A stretch of DNA of 51,169 nucleotides from Planctomycetaceae bacterium (GCA_021298315.1 JAJTFC010000036.1:1-51169); one strand, 5' to 3'. Positions 35,839 to 45,501 are shown, counted from the first letter of the stretch. The notes: a model not told the origin generated them from the sequence alone. A program made the numbers and translations.

Positions 35839-35942
35839 TCAACTCCAGTCTAGCGTATGTCGGTGCTTGCTCCGGGCATCAATAACCTCCCAACCGGTTA
35901 TGATGGCGAGAATCGAATTGAGCGTTAGGCTGGAGTTTTTTA
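35839..35942 (+). ncRNA. Candidate sigma-54-dependent small RNA with C-rich loop
   Basis: The predicted transcript of about 103 bases is enclosed by a 15-bp stem: AACTCCAGTCTAGCG (35841-35855) with CGTTAGGCTGGAGTT (35923-35937), 13 Watson-Crick and two G-U pairs, followed at once by T's to 35941. Inside is a hairpin (CATC, a bulged A, ATAACC / GGTTAT, GATG; 35877-35905) whose loop TCCCAACC, with the preceding CC, gives a CCTCCC stretch complementary to Shine-Dalgarno sequences. The U-run exists only on the plus strand, which fixes the direction. The 3' end overlaps the TAA of the response regulator gene. A stem that long closing over 67 bases is unusual for an intrinsic terminator. No coding frame of note is inside. 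Confidence 0.45.
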
Positions 35943-37277
35943 TTCTATCCCCCAGAGCTTGAGCTTCCTCTGGAGCGTTCGAACTGAAATTCCAAGGGTG
36001 TGAGCTGCATGGGTTCGGTTGCCAAAAGATTTTTTCAGAGCCGAGAGGATCGCTTCCTTTTCTAAATCATGGAGGTTGTAAGGGCCCTTGGTCACATGGT
36101 GCTGCTCGCTGAGTGGATTGCCGCTAAGGTATTTTGGTAAGTTGCTTACCGTCAGGACATCTTCTTCAGCCATGACCATCATATTTTCGATGACGTTTCG
36201 AAGTTGTCGAACATTGCCTGGCCATTCGTAGTTTTCCAGATATTCCAAGAGTTCCGGGGCGACGTCCGGGACGCTTCTTAGATGCCTCTTGGCGCAATCG
36301 CGTAAAAAGTGATCGACCAGGATTGGGATATCTTCTGGTCGTTCTCGAAGGGCAGGTAATTCGATCGTCAGGACATTGAGTCGATGATAAAGATCGATCC
36401 TGAATTGTCCATCTGCAACCATCTCTGGCAGATTCCTGCTTGTCGCTGCGATCAGTCGAATATCGACCTGAGACTCGACATTTGAGCCCACTGGAGCAAA
36501 CCGATAGGTTTCTAGTACTCGCAGCAGTTTGGGCTGGAGAGTTTGAGGCAAATCACCGATTTCGTCCATAAAGAGCGTGCCGCGATTGGCTGTGCGAAAC
36601 CTTCCTTCTCTGGATTCCGCAGCACCTGTGAAGGCGCCGCGTACGTAGCCGAAGAGTTCCGATTCGATCAGAGCATCTGGCAAAGCGGTGACATTCACAG
36701 CGATGAAGGCCTCTGTGCGCCTGCGACTGTTGTCGTGGATGGCCGATGCAACAAGCTCCTTGCCTGTCCCCGATTCACCGACGATCAGCACCGTGGAATC
36801 TGAAGCGGCAACTTTTTCAATTTGATGAAAAACCTCTCTCATCTTTTCCGATTGGCCGATCATTCGCCCAATCCCTCCAGCATCGATCTGCGTCTTTTGT
36901 TTCTCCCGGACTCGCATGGGAAGGTAGCGATTCAGGAGCATCAGCAGTTCATCGGGTTTAAGCGGTTTTGTTAGGTAATCCGATGCCCCAAGCTTCATGG
37001 CTTCGACAGCCGAATGAATATCTCCATAGGCAGTGACCATGAGCACCGGAACCGAGGGTTTGGTTTGCCGCCATTGCTTGAGTACCTCCAATCCGTCGTC
37101 GGATCCGAGCCTTAGGTCGCATACAACGATGTCGATGGGATCTTCGAAGGCTCGCATGGCCTCTGGCCGATTTCCCGCAGCAACTGTGTTATAGCCCTCG
37201 GATCTAAGCATTCGAGAGAGGGCTTCGCGTTCGCGGATTTGATCCTCGACGACAAGGATTGTCATGGCTGTGTTCAT
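35940..37277 (-). CDS. NtrC-family sigma-54 response regulator
   Basis: The 445-residue protein has three domains. The receiver carries the phosphoacceptor Asp54 in VVCDLRLGSDDG and the switch lysine in DYLTKPLKP. The AAA+ domain has Walker A GESGTGKE, the sigma-54-contacting loop GAFTGA, Walker B TLFMDEIG and an arginine-finger region. A Fis-type helix-turn-helix ends the protein (NRTHAAHTLGISVRTLQRKL). It therefore should activate sigma-54 promoters when phosphorylated. Its likely kinase is encoded 82 bases upstream. The start could also be Met5 at 37265; neither site has a good ribosome-binding sequence. Confidence 0.95.
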   Translation of the reverse strand: MNTAMTILVVEDQIREREALSRMLRSEGYNTVAAGNRPEAMRAFEDPIDIVVCDLRLGSDDGLEVLKQWRQTKPSVPVLMVTAYGDIHSAVEAMKLGASDYLTKPLKPDELLMLLNRYLPMRVREKQKTQIDAGGIGRMIGQSEKMREVFHQIEKVAASDSTVLIVGESGTGKELVASAIHDNSRRRTEAFIAVNVTALPDALIESELFGYVRGAFTGAAESREGRFRTANRGTLFMDEIGDLPQTLQPKLLRVLETYRFAPVGSNVESQVDIRLIAATSRNLPEMVADGQFRIDLYHRLNVLTIELPALRERPEDIPILVDHFLRDCAKRHLRSVPDVAPELLEYLENYEWPGNVRQLRNVIENMMVMAEEDVLTVSNLPKYLSGNPLSEQHHVTKGPYNLHDLEKEAILSALKKSFGNRTHAAHTLGISVRTLQRKLKLWGIE

Positions 37278-37359
37278 GAATCTGCTTTATTAGATGAAGT
37301 TGAATTTTAATAGGATTGGATTGATGGATCTCCACGCAAAAAACGGGAGTTGAGCCAAG

Positions 37360-38772
37360 TCAACCTTCTGTTTTCACCACTTCGACACTCGTTGGTTTGG
37401 CCATAAATCGCAGGGTAAATTTTAAACCTCCCAAAAGTTCACTGCGTTGGCATGAAACGCTTCCTCCGGAGGCTTCAATCAAGTTTCTCACCACGGCCAG
37501 TCCTAATCCAGCACCATCTGGCTGCGTGCTGTAGAAGGGTTCGAAGATCTTTTCGAACAAGTTCAATGGCACACCAGGCCCAGAGTCTTCTACCGAGACA
37601 GTGATTGTCTGTGGGTCCGAACGCAGATGGATTCGGATTTGGCCAGTGCCAGCCATCGCTTGCCTTGCATTTTGGAGCAGATTGATGAGGATTTGTCGGA
37701 GGTATTTCCTCGACACTTTGCCGATCGCAAGCTTCCCTTCGTGGGAATAGTCGACCTCAACCGCGTGATGCTCATGGGTGGGTTTGAGGAACTGGAGCAA
37801 AGACTGAATTTCGCTGTCGAGATTTAGCCATGTTTCTTGGGATTCGTCCGTTTTGACAAACCCTAGTAAATGTCCGATCAATTCATTGACTCTTTCGATC
37901 TCCCCGACCGATTCGTGAATCATGACCAAGGCTTCTTTCTGATCCATCGGCGATTCACCTCGGATGATTTTCTCAGAGGAAAAGAGGTTCAGACGGATGG
38001 AATTCAGAGGGTTTCGCAACTCATGTGCCATGCTCACAACGAGCTTGTTAAGGTCCGCAAGACGCCTTGTTTCAGAGTGTTTCAAAGCGACCTCAAGGTC
38101 CCTTGAGTGAATTCCCAAGCGGAACACGAAAAAGGCGGTGGTTGCGACAATCAAGCTCATGGCCAAAAGAACTGCCAACCAGACCGACCAACGGGACCTC
38201 TCCGATGACTTGATTTGCTCTTCAACCCATTTCATCGGAATGGCCGTTCGATAGGTTCCAATCCGCTGATCCTGATACTCAATGGGTAAACCGACCTCAA
38301 TCGCAAGTACTGTGTCCGGGGTGACTTCGTAGCTGACGTTCTGAACGTACATTGGAAAACCATAAACCTGCTTTCGAACTAACTGCTTATTCTTTCTCAA
38401 ATCGAAATTGCCTCCGCATGATCTGATTGAGCCCGAAGGGTCTTCGATGGCGGCATAAATGCGATTCGGTTGGCTCTCGATCATGCGAAACCAGTGCTCG
38501 ACCAACCAAGGAACGACGTTCGGCTCAGAGAAGTCTTCCAAGGTCCTTCCCTCTCGCAAATCACCCTGGATGCGAACAAGCGTTCGTTCTACGTGGGACT
38601 CGAGATTGGAGATCTCCGACGCGAGAATCAAAGAGCGGCGATTGGACAGGTCATTCCATAACCCAAGAACACAAACTCCAGTTACCATCAAAAAAGAGAT
38701 AAAAATCCCAACCAGGGGAAGATGTCGGATTTTCTCGTTTGAATTCGTCTTGCTAAACTGAGTTGGATGCAT
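37360..38772 (-). CDS. Membrane sensor histidine kinase
   Basis: The kinase has two transmembrane segments (LPLVGIFISFLMVTGVCVLG and WSVWLAVLLAMSLIVATTAFFVF) around a periplasmic sensor region of about 150 residues, then a dimerisation domain with the phosphoacceptor in SMAHELRNPLNSIR (about His250) and an ATPase domain with N box LINLLQNARQA, G1 box DSGPGV and G2 box GAGLGLAVV. I use the second ATG (38772) because GAGG is ten bases upstream; the first ATG at 38781 has it only one base away. It resembles ZraS/AtoS-type kinases that pair with NtrC-type regulators, and it directly precedes one here. The signal is unknown. Confidence 0.92.
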   Translation of the reverse strand: MHPTQFSKTNSNEKIRHLPLVGIFISFLMVTGVCVLGLWNDLSNRRSLILASEISNLESHVERTLVRIQGDLREGRTLEDFSEPNVVPWLVEHWFRMIESQPNRIYAAIEDPSGSIRSCGGNFDLRKNKQLVRKQVYGFPMYVQNVSYEVTPDTVLAIEVGLPIEYQDQRIGTYRTAIPMKWVEEQIKSSERSRWSVWLAVLLAMSLIVATTAFFVFRLGIHSRDLEVALKHSETRRLADLNKLVVSMAHELRNPLNSIRLNLFSSEKIIRGESPMDQKEALVMIHESVGEIERVNELIGHLLGFVKTDESQETWLNLDSEIQSLLQFLKPTHEHHAVEVDYSHEGKLAIGKVSRKYLRQILINLLQNARQAMAGTGQIRIHLRSDPQTITVSVEDSGPGVPLNLFEKIFEPFYSTQPDGAGLGLAVVRNLIEASGGSVSCQRSELLGGLKFTLRFMAKPTSVEVVKTEG

Positions 38773-38834
38773 AACGCTCATTCCTCGAAGATTTCGTCTT
38801 CCACGCTAGTTATTATGACTCATACTCTGGAATT

Positions 38835-41800
38835 ATGGAATCCGAACCGATTTTCAAACGGCTGATCTTTGCGATTGCAACACCTTCACTTGAGGAGGTG
38901 CCCTCGGTCAACGCCCTGGCCGGTCAATCCGATGGGCAAGTCAACCAATCGCAATTCCTTGACTACCACAGAGCCTGGACATCGTTGTGGTCACCTAGGA
39001 TTCTTGGTCGCCTGGGGTTTCTTCCCGAATCTAGACGGTGCGATCGAGCAGGCTTGGATGTCGAAAATGCCCTGGTGATAGTCCCCGAATTTTCCGAAGG
39101 CCTCTTAGAGCAACCACTTCAGGAGCAACTCGATATCGCTGGCAATAGGGTGATCTACACTCGGTCACGACCCAGCCAAATGATCATCGAGGAGATCGGC
39201 CGACTCATCGGGGGCGAAAATGTTCAAGACGAATCCTCCGGCGAGTTCCCCTCCGAGGGCTTCGAAGATTTAGAGAAGGACTTTCAGGCATTCGGCTTTG
39301 CTGTCATGCAGATTCAGCAGATGGCTAGAAAGCTACGATACTCGTTCAATCTCGATTGGATGATCGTTTCGGATCAGATCATCCAGGCGGCAAAAAATTT
39401 CAATCAGGGGAACTGTGCCGAGTCGGATCGATGGCTCGCGGCCGCTTTCGACTCTCTGTCCCAGGAGCGAGACCGATACTGTTCCCAGCAAGGCTACTTG
39501 TTGCATCTAGTCCTCTCGGCACCGAGTACCCTTGGAAGTCGTTTCACCTCTCAGCTAAAGTGCTCGTCGCCTTTGAGCCTGTTGGCAACCACCGAAACGC
39601 TCGAGAAACTTCGAAGCTCCAGTCCTGAGTCCTTTGACAGTCTCGTCGATAGAATCTCCCAGAAGTCACTTTGCCTCGTCGGTGGCTTTGCTCGTGAATT
39701 GATTCACACCTATTTGAGTGAAAAATCTTTGATCAGGAGTTTACAAAGATCCAAAGCCAAGTCGGCCGAACTCCAAGTGCCTGCGGCCAAGATCCTCGCT
39801 CCGTTTTATCCAAGCATTCCAGCTCACCTGCCGAGTATTGCCAAGCTCCATGGGTTCCAAGGAGTCGTGTTGGAAAAATTTCTCGATGGCATGATCCCCG
39901 AGAAAGAACATGCAAAGCTCAAGTGGCAATCCTCCTCCGATAGCCCAGCGATCGACATGGTTTTGGGCCACTTGGTCGATGCAACAGACCCAGAATCGCT
40001 CTTGGGCCTTGGTGCGGCGATGGCCAAGCAACTCGACTATCATCAAGTCCCGACGTTGGTCTTGGCCCACTGGCCAGATCGCACATGCGAGATCTTCCAA
40101 GATCTCCTGAGGTGTATTCGGCGAACTCCCGCTCTTGGAAAGTGGATTCTTGCCGACGAATATTTCCAAACGACTTCACAACCCTATTGGTCCGATCAGT
40201 TCGGACCACAGCAATTTCCATTTGCGATTCCAAAGCAACCCGACAAAATCCATGAGTTGCAACTGAGCCTGATCCACTTGCAACGGAATCTCTACGGGCT
40301 TGAACGACTCGCCGACATGCTCCAGTCCTGGATACTCGCAAGCCAATCTCAAGAGAATCAAGATGCTCTCGGGCCAGGAGATCTACTACTGACCCAAATC
40401 GAGATTCTCCTTGAACAACTCGATGCCCAAGCGGCCCATGGGGAGCTAAAGCTTCAAAACCATGCCCTATGGGTCGGGGAGTTCGAGTCGAGAATCAAAG
40501 AACTGAGAATTAAAGCCGAAGAACTCCTACGCGGTTTTCTAGGATCCAACCTCGATTGGCTAGTGCTTAACGACTCAAGTCACCCAAGACGTCTTGGTGT
40601 TCCCCTAGGCAATTCAACTTTTGCTCTCGAGAGCCAGCAGTCCGAGCGAGTTTTATCGGTAAGCCCATTTCGGTCCGAGCCATCCGAGTCCCATGTGATT
40701 CTCGATGTGCCTCCGATGGGTTTTGTTCGCATCGAAGCGCTTGCTCATTCGCAGGTTCGATCCACCCCATCGGGAGGCTTCCTCAAAGCGTTTTTAGGCC
40801 AAAGCTCTAGAGTGTCGCAAAAGGATGGGTCTTTGGCCAATGAATTTATCGAACTACAGATCGATCCCAAAAAAGGCCACTTGCGTTCGTTTTACATACG
40901 GGACCAACGCGGTAATCGGCTAAGCTCGATGCTATCGCTCTGCACGAAACCTGCCGGTGAGCATCATCGAATAAGCGACACCGATTGGATCCAGATGACG
41001 GGGATTCGAATCGAACATCAGGATCGGAGCGATTCCTGCGGATCGGTAGTGACCCGAGGTATTTTTGATGTCAATACCGATCCTCAGGGTAAACATCCGT
41101 GGATGGAGCAAACCCTGACGCTTCAAAAAGGCTGCAAGTGGGTCGAGGTTCACCTCCGCGGCGGCGGATTCGACCGGGGTAGCTGCACACCTGTTTGGAG
41201 AACTATATGGCCTAGCGAAGCTGCGACGCTAGAACTGTGGTCGCAAGGAACCAAAAGCAAATGGCTTGGGCCTTTGCAGGCAAACATCGAGCTTATCGAA
41301 ATCGATGATGCTCAGTACAAAATCTTCTATGCCACAGGGGGGCTTAGTTACCACATCAAACAAGGAAGTAATCAACTTCAAAGCCTGATCCCTGTTGCCG
41401 CCGATGGATCGATCGATGTAAGATTTTTCATCGGGCTCAATTGGCAAAGGCCTTGGGAAACTGCCATCGATTTGTTCCAAACGCCTTGGATTCTGCCTCC
41501 AGCGACCCAAGCCGCATCTTCAAGCAAATCCCCATCAAAGAAACTTCCATCGAGCGGGTGGCTAGCCCAGTGCAATCATGCAAATATCCGTTTTTCCATG
41601 CTCCCTTGCGAAAAAATGCTTTATCAAGACGGTACCCAGACCCTTGAGCCTCATTGGCTTATTTATCTGTGCGAGGGTGGTGGCAAATCGTCAAGTGCGA
41701 AAATAAGCTTACCGAAATCGGTGCGATCGGCATGGAAGGCAGACTTGTCCGGGCAACTATTGGATAAAATACAGGCTCAAGGGCCAGACCTGATGGTGCC

Positions 41801-41849
41801 TTATGCGGCTTGGGAAAAATCCATAATCGCAGTGGTCTTTGAAACCTGA
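38835..41849 (+). CDS. GH38-like (alpha-mannosidase-related) protein, activity uncertain
   Basis: This large protein of 1004 residues has no signal peptide. A central portion (LPSIAKLHGFQGVVLEKFLDG followed by KLKWQSS, near residues 335-375) resembles the part of GH38-type enzymes in which the substrate-binding barrel recruits a Trp-Gly-Asp loop. The C-terminal half (NEFIELQIDPKKGHLRSFYI, RGNRLSS) resembles the GH38 C-terminal beta domains, for example VDPxxGxIxSLxD. I could not find the N-terminal HxDxxW metal motif or a clear catalytic Asp, so it may be inactive or divergent. It is divergent from the kinase gene, with 53-62 bases between, and its 3' end overlaps the Ser/Thr kinase frame. 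Confidence 0.6.
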   Translation: MESEPIFKRLIFAIATPSLEEVPSVNALAGQSDGQVNQSQFLDYHRAWTSLWSPRILGRLGFLPESRRCDRAGLDVENALVIVPEFSEGLLEQPLQEQLDIAGNRVIYTRSRPSQMIIEEIGRLIGGENVQDESSGEFPSEGFEDLEKDFQAFGFAVMQIQQMARKLRYSFNLDWMIVSDQIIQAAKNFNQGNCAESDRWLAAAFDSLSQERDRYCSQQGYLLHLVLSAPSTLGSRFTSQLKCSSPLSLLATTETLEKLRSSSPESFDSLVDRISQKSLCLVGGFARELIHTYLSEKSLIRSLQRSKAKSAELQVPAAKILAPFYPSIPAHLPSIAKLHGFQGVVLEKFLDGMIPEKEHAKLKWQSSSDSPAIDMVLGHLVDATDPESLLGLGAAMAKQLDYHQVPTLVLAHWPDRTCEIFQDLLRCIRRTPALGKWILADEYFQTTSQPYWSDQFGPQQFPFAIPKQPDKIHELQLSLIHLQRNLYGLERLADMLQSWILASQSQENQDALGPGDLLLTQIEILLEQLDAQAAHGELKLQNHALWVGEFESRIKELRIKAEELLRGFLGSNLDWLVLNDSSHPRRLGVPLGNSTFALESQQSERVLSVSPFRSEPSESHVILDVPPMGFVRIEALAHSQVRSTPSGGFLKAFLGQSSRVSQKDGSLANEFIELQIDPKKGHLRSFYIRDQRGNRLSSMLSLCTKPAGEHHRISDTDWIQMTGIRIEHQDRSDSCGSVVTRGIFDVNTDPQGKHPWMEQTLTLQKGCKWVEVHLRGGGFDRGSCTPVWRTIWPSEAATLELWSQGTKSKWLGPLQANIELIEIDDAQYKIFYATGGLSYHIKQGSNQLQSLIPVAADGSIDVRFFIGLNWQRPWETAIDLFQTPWILPPATQAASSSKSPSKKLPSSGWLAQCNHANIRFSMLPCEKMLYQDGTQTLEPHWLIYLCEGGGKSSSAKISLPKSVRSAWKADLSGQLLDKIQAQGPDLMVPYAAWEKSIIAVVFET

Positions 41850-43461
41850 CGAGAGTCTCCTGACGAGTCATCTTATCGAATCATTGGCAAAGCACATGAA
41901 TCGGCCCAACGAAGGCAAGGATCTTACAAACCAAACGATCGGCGGCTATAGCATCCTGCACCGCCTTGGCATTGGCGGAATGTCCGAAGTCTATTTGGCC
42001 TTTCAGAATTCCCTGCATCGTCACGTTGCATTGAAAGTCCTTCGAGCCGATTTTGTCGGATCCGAGGAGCATGAACAGAGATTTCTTCAGGAGGCCAGAT
42101 CCGTGGCCTCTTTAATCCACCCGAACATCGTTCAGGTGTACGATGTCGGTAAATTCGAGAACACCTTGTACATCGCTCAGGAGTATGTTCCAGGGAGCAA
42201 CCTGAGTTCTTTTATTCAAAGGCGAGGTGCACTGCCGGTCCAGGAGGCCGTTTCGATTTTATGGCAAGCCACATCGGCACTTCAAAAGGCCGCATCGATT
42301 GGACTGGTCCATCGCGATATCAAACCAGACAACTTGCTTTTAACTCCTGACGGTGAGGTAAAAGTCGCGGACTTTGGATTAGCCAGAGCCAGGGGTAAGA
42401 ACCAAAATCTCACGGCCGTCGGCGTAGCTCTTGGAACCCCTCTGTACATGAGTCCCGAGCAAGTCCAAGGATTGACCGTTGATTCCCGCAGCGATCTGTA
42501 CTCGCTTGGCGCGACGGCTTACCACATGCTCTCTGGTCGGCCCCCCTTCTCAGGTGATACCGCGCTGGCTTTGGCCATGCAACATATCCAAGCCGAACCG
42601 GTACCGCTTGGGCAACTGCGACCAGATCTTCCCAAAGACCTAACGGATATCGTTCATCGACTGCTCAAGAAAAGTCCCGAGGATCGATTCGCTTCAGCGA
42701 TGGAACTAGCAAGGGAGCTTCGCAGTTTCATCGACAATCACCTCGAGGGACGAGGTGACAAAATGGTTCCTTTTTCAGGTCTGGTTATCGACCATCAAGC
42801 GATCACAGCTAGCACAGCAACCGAGGAATTGCAGGTATTGCTGACCGGTCGCCGATCCAACGGCTTACCTGCTTCTGGATCTGCAATGAAAAAGAGCCAG
42901 TCTTTGGCCAACCCATGGATTTGGTTGCTCGTTCCACTGACCATCGGCTCAGCCTTGAGCTACACCCTTGCAAGAGTCGATCCTTTTTCCCATCAGCCTA
43001 CCAGTACTGCTGGAGTTATTCGAGAGTCGTCGATTGAAAGGCAATACGCCCTGGCCTTATCTGAAAACAACCTTAAAACTTGGACTGCGGTCTTTGAATT
43101 TTTTCCCCCGACCGATGCGCTGAGTCGAAGTTACTACTTGAAATCGCAATTGCAAATCGCTCGTTTAAGGCTCGAAGGAGACGATTTAGCTGCTGCGGAA
43201 TCCAACCTAAAAATCGTCGTCGAGTCCCCCTATGCTGATGAGATTCAGCGAACAATCGCACATATCGAACTCGGCTGGATACAACAACGGTTGCGTCGTC
43301 AAAGTGTCGGCGAAGAGATCAGCAATGAAAGCTACAATCGAGCCATCAGGGAAATGTCCATTTTGATCCCTGAGAAACAACGAATCATCCGTGACGCATT
43401 GCCTCCAAAAGTGCGTGCAGAATGGGAGACCGTCGACTACCTATACCAGGTTGGTAAGTGA
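41839..43461 (+). CDS. Membrane-anchored Ser/Thr protein kinase (PknB type)
   Basis: The kinase domain (about residues 35-300) is complete: GIGGMSEVYLAF (glycine loop), ALKVLR (Lys66), HRDIKPDN (Asp160 catalytic), DFGLA and GTPLYMSPEQ. After a linker, a single transmembrane segment (NPWIWLLVPLTIGSALSYTLA) leads to an external C-terminal domain of about 160 residues that is helix-rich and may be TPR-like. The given start is a TTG overlapping the stop of the preceding gene by eleven bases; the ATG at 41896 is an alternative, and neither has a strong ribosome-binding site. Such kinases are numerous in planctomycetes. Substrate unknown; overlap suggests coexpression with the GH38-like gene. Confidence 0.9.
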   Translation: MKPDESLLTSHLIESLAKHMNRPNEGKDLTNQTIGGYSILHRLGIGGMSEVYLAFQNSLHRHVALKVLRADFVGSEEHEQRFLQEARSVASLIHPNIVQVYDVGKFENTLYIAQEYVPGSNLSSFIQRRGALPVQEAVSILWQATSALQKAASIGLVHRDIKPDNLLLTPDGEVKVADFGLARARGKNQNLTAVGVALGTPLYMSPEQVQGLTVDSRSDLYSLGATAYHMLSGRPPFSGDTALALAMQHIQAEPVPLGQLRPDLPKDLTDIVHRLLKKSPEDRFASAMELARELRSFIDNHLEGRGDKMVPFSGLVIDHQAITASTATEELQVLLTGRRSNGLPASGSAMKKSQSLANPWIWLLVPLTIGSALSYTLARVDPFSHQPTSTAGVIRESSIERQYALALSENNLKTWTAVFEFFPPTDALSRSYYLKSQLQIARLRLEGDDLAAAESNLKIVVESPYADEIQRTIAHIELGWIQQRLRRQSVGEEISNESYNRAIREMSILIPEKQRIIRDALPPKVRAEWETVDYLYQVGK

Positions 43462-43492
43462 TTGAGCATGGGTGTTTTAGTGGGGAGATAGA

Positions 43493-44401
43493 GTGTTAGT
43501 TAGCCGTTTGCGCACCGCCGCAGTCCTTTTGGCAATCGTCTTCGGATTCATCTATCTTGATGTCAACATGCCATTGGCCCAAGTTCCAGGTCTTTGGATG
43601 CTGCCTATTTACGGCGTGCTTTGCTTGGGCACGTCCCGCGAAGCCAGTTCGATCGTCCGCGATGCTTGGCAGGTCCCGGTTTTTTGGTCGCCATGGATTG
43701 TGTCGATTGCAGCCCTCTTGCCCATGATCCCAGAGATTGCTTCGCTATTTGGATTCTCGACTTGGCTAGATGAGTCTTGGAAGAGTGTCCCAGGACGACT
43801 TGCCATGGTGTGTCTAGGGAATTGGATCCTTGGAAGCCTTCTTGGCCTACGGGCAATTCTGGCCTACAAAAACCGTCAGGAAGCCATCGGCTGGCTCGTT
43901 AGCCTGGGGCTCTTGCAATACATATCGGTGGCAACGAGCTTTTGGTGGATCCTTCGTCAAATCGGGGATCACAAGATTGCTATGTTCCATATCATCGGAA
44001 TAGCTTTGGTCACCAAAATGGCTGACTCGGGAGCTTATTTTGCCGGAAAAAATCTCGGTCGAAATCCCTTGGCTCCGATGCTCAGCCCAAAGAAGACATG
44101 GGAAGGCCTCCTGGGTGGATGGGCCACGGCGTGCCTTTGCGCGATTCTGTATTTTTCGTGGATCGAAAATGCATCAAACGATCCGTTCTGGTGGAAACTT
44201 ACCGGTGCTTTCCTATTGGCAACTGCGCTGACTTGGTTCGGCCTCTTGGGAGATTTGATCGAATCGATGATGAAACGATCCGGATCTATCAAGGACAGCG
44301 GTTCAAGTTTCGCAGGATTGGGTGGGGTCTGGGATGTGACCGATTCACTGATTCCTGCCGGAATGGTGGGATTAACCGCGATCCTTTTGGGCTGGATCTG
44401 A
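43493..44401 (+). CDS. cdsA: Phosphatidate cytidylyltransferase
   Basis: CdsA makes CDP-diacylglycerol from phosphatidate and CTP for phospholipid synthesis. The 302-residue protein has about eight hydrophobic segments and the family signature near the C-terminus, ESMMKRSGSIKDSGSSF. The usual PGHGGxxDRxD continuation reads AGLGGVWDVTD, so the His and the Arg are replaced while the Asp residues are kept; I recall similar variants in planctomycete homologues. The start is GTG with GGGGAG six bases upstream. It is followed by phoH, which begins 86 bases after its stop. Confidence 0.88.
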   Translation: MLVSRLRTAAVLLAIVFGFIYLDVNMPLAQVPGLWMLPIYGVLCLGTSREASSIVRDAWQVPVFWSPWIVSIAALLPMIPEIASLFGFSTWLDESWKSVPGRLAMVCLGNWILGSLLGLRAILAYKNRQEAIGWLVSLGLLQYISVATSFWWILRQIGDHKIAMFHIIGIALVTKMADSGAYFAGKNLGRNPLAPMLSPKKTWEGLLGGWATACLCAILYFSWIENASNDPFWWKLTGAFLLATALTWFGLLGDLIESMMKRSGSIKDSGSSFAGLGGVWDVTDSLIPAGMVGLTAILLGWI

Positions 44402-44487
44402 CTCTAAGCTCTCGTCTGGGGTTTGAAAGCCAAGAGGGTTCATGCGAGAATAGAGGCATAGCGGAATCAATGAAGGAAAATCTAAAC

Positions 44488-45480
44488 ATGTCAGAATCGA
44501 CGCTAACCTTGGGAGATCCCCAGTTAGCCATCCAATTATTCGGTCCCCAGGACAATCACTTGCGCAAAGTGAGAAATCAACTCGGAGTTGCGATTACGCA
44601 TCGAAACGGGACGATTCGAGTAGCAGGGCCGAGCCATTCGGTAGATATTGCAACCGGTATACTGGAAAAGTTAAAGGAAAAACTCGTTCGTGGAGGAGTC
44701 ATTCAACCCGACGAGATCGATGGCTTGCTTGATCAAGCAACAGCCTTTAGCAATGCATCCCCGATCGATCCTCGACCAGAAAGCAAAGAGGTAGCGATCG
44801 GAACTGCCGGGCGAAGAGTCAAGCCGCGGACAGCCGGTCAAAGCGCTTATGTCGATGCAATTCGAGCCCATGACTTGACCCTCTGCTCTGGGCCCGCAGG
44901 CTGTGGAAAAACCTACCTCGCTGTTGCGACGGCCGTTGAAGCTTATCGAGCAAAAGCTATTCGAAAAATTGTTCTAGTCCGACCTGCCGTTGAAGCCGGA
45001 GAAAGCCTTGGATACTTGCCCGGCGATCTGAAAGAAAAACTCAACCCCTACCTCCGACCACTCCTGGATGCGATCAACGAAATGGTGGATTTTGACCAAG
45101 TCAAATTCCTCATGGAGCAAGAGGTAATCGAAGTCATCCCTCTTGCCTACATGCGAGGTCGAACACTCAATCAAGCATTCGTAATTCTGGACGAAGCTCA
45201 AAATGCCACCGTCTCTCAGATGAAGATGTTTCTAACACGCATGGGAAGAGGCTCGAAAGTCGTCGTCTCAGGCGACACATCCCAAGTCGATCTGCCACCA
45301 GGAGTCACCAGTGGACTCCGAGATGCCATCCAGCGACTCGGAGCGATCGAAGGCATAGCCGTCATCAGACTCCATGAAAGCGATATCGTACGGCACCCCT
45401 TAGTGCAGCGTATCGTGACGGCCTACGAGCAACCCCAAGGAGCTTCGAGTCAAACCATCAGAAGGCCCGATCGAACCTGA
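44488..45480 (+). CDS. phoH: PhoH-like ATPase
   Basis: PhoH-type proteins are P-loop ATPases linked to RNA metabolism, often cotranscribed with ybeY. The protein (330 residues from 44488) has an N-terminal KH-like region (LRKVRNQLGVAITHRNGTIRVAG) and the ATPase core with Walker A in GPAGCGKTYLAV (about residue 135) and Walker B in FVILDEAQNA. The ATG at 44488 has AAGGA ten bases upstream; the ATG at 44470 is also possible. The longer frame from 44098 would cover cdsA in another frame and is rejected. It precedes the PgpH-type gene by 21 bases, an order known from Firmicutes. Confidence 0.92.
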   Translation: MSESTLTLGDPQLAIQLFGPQDNHLRKVRNQLGVAITHRNGTIRVAGPSHSVDIATGILEKLKEKLVRGGVIQPDEIDGLLDQATAFSNASPIDPRPESKEVAIGTAGRRVKPRTAGQSAYVDAIRAHDLTLCSGPAGCGKTYLAVATAVEAYRAKAIRKIVLVRPAVEAGESLGYLPGDLKEKLNPYLRPLLDAINEMVDFDQVKFLMEQEVIEVIPLAYMRGRTLNQAFVILDEAQNATVSQMKMFLTRMGRGSKVVVSGDTSQVDLPPGVTSGLRDAIQRLGAIEGIAVIRLHESDIVRHPLVQRIVTAYEQPQGASSQTIRRPDRT

Positions 45481-45501
45481 GTCGGTTTCTGAATCATCGC
45501 C

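Noticed and set aside
44098..44487. N-terminal extension of PhoH through cdsA
   Set aside because: It reads cdsA in a wrong frame and contains no PhoH-like sequence; starts at 44470 or 44488 fit the family.
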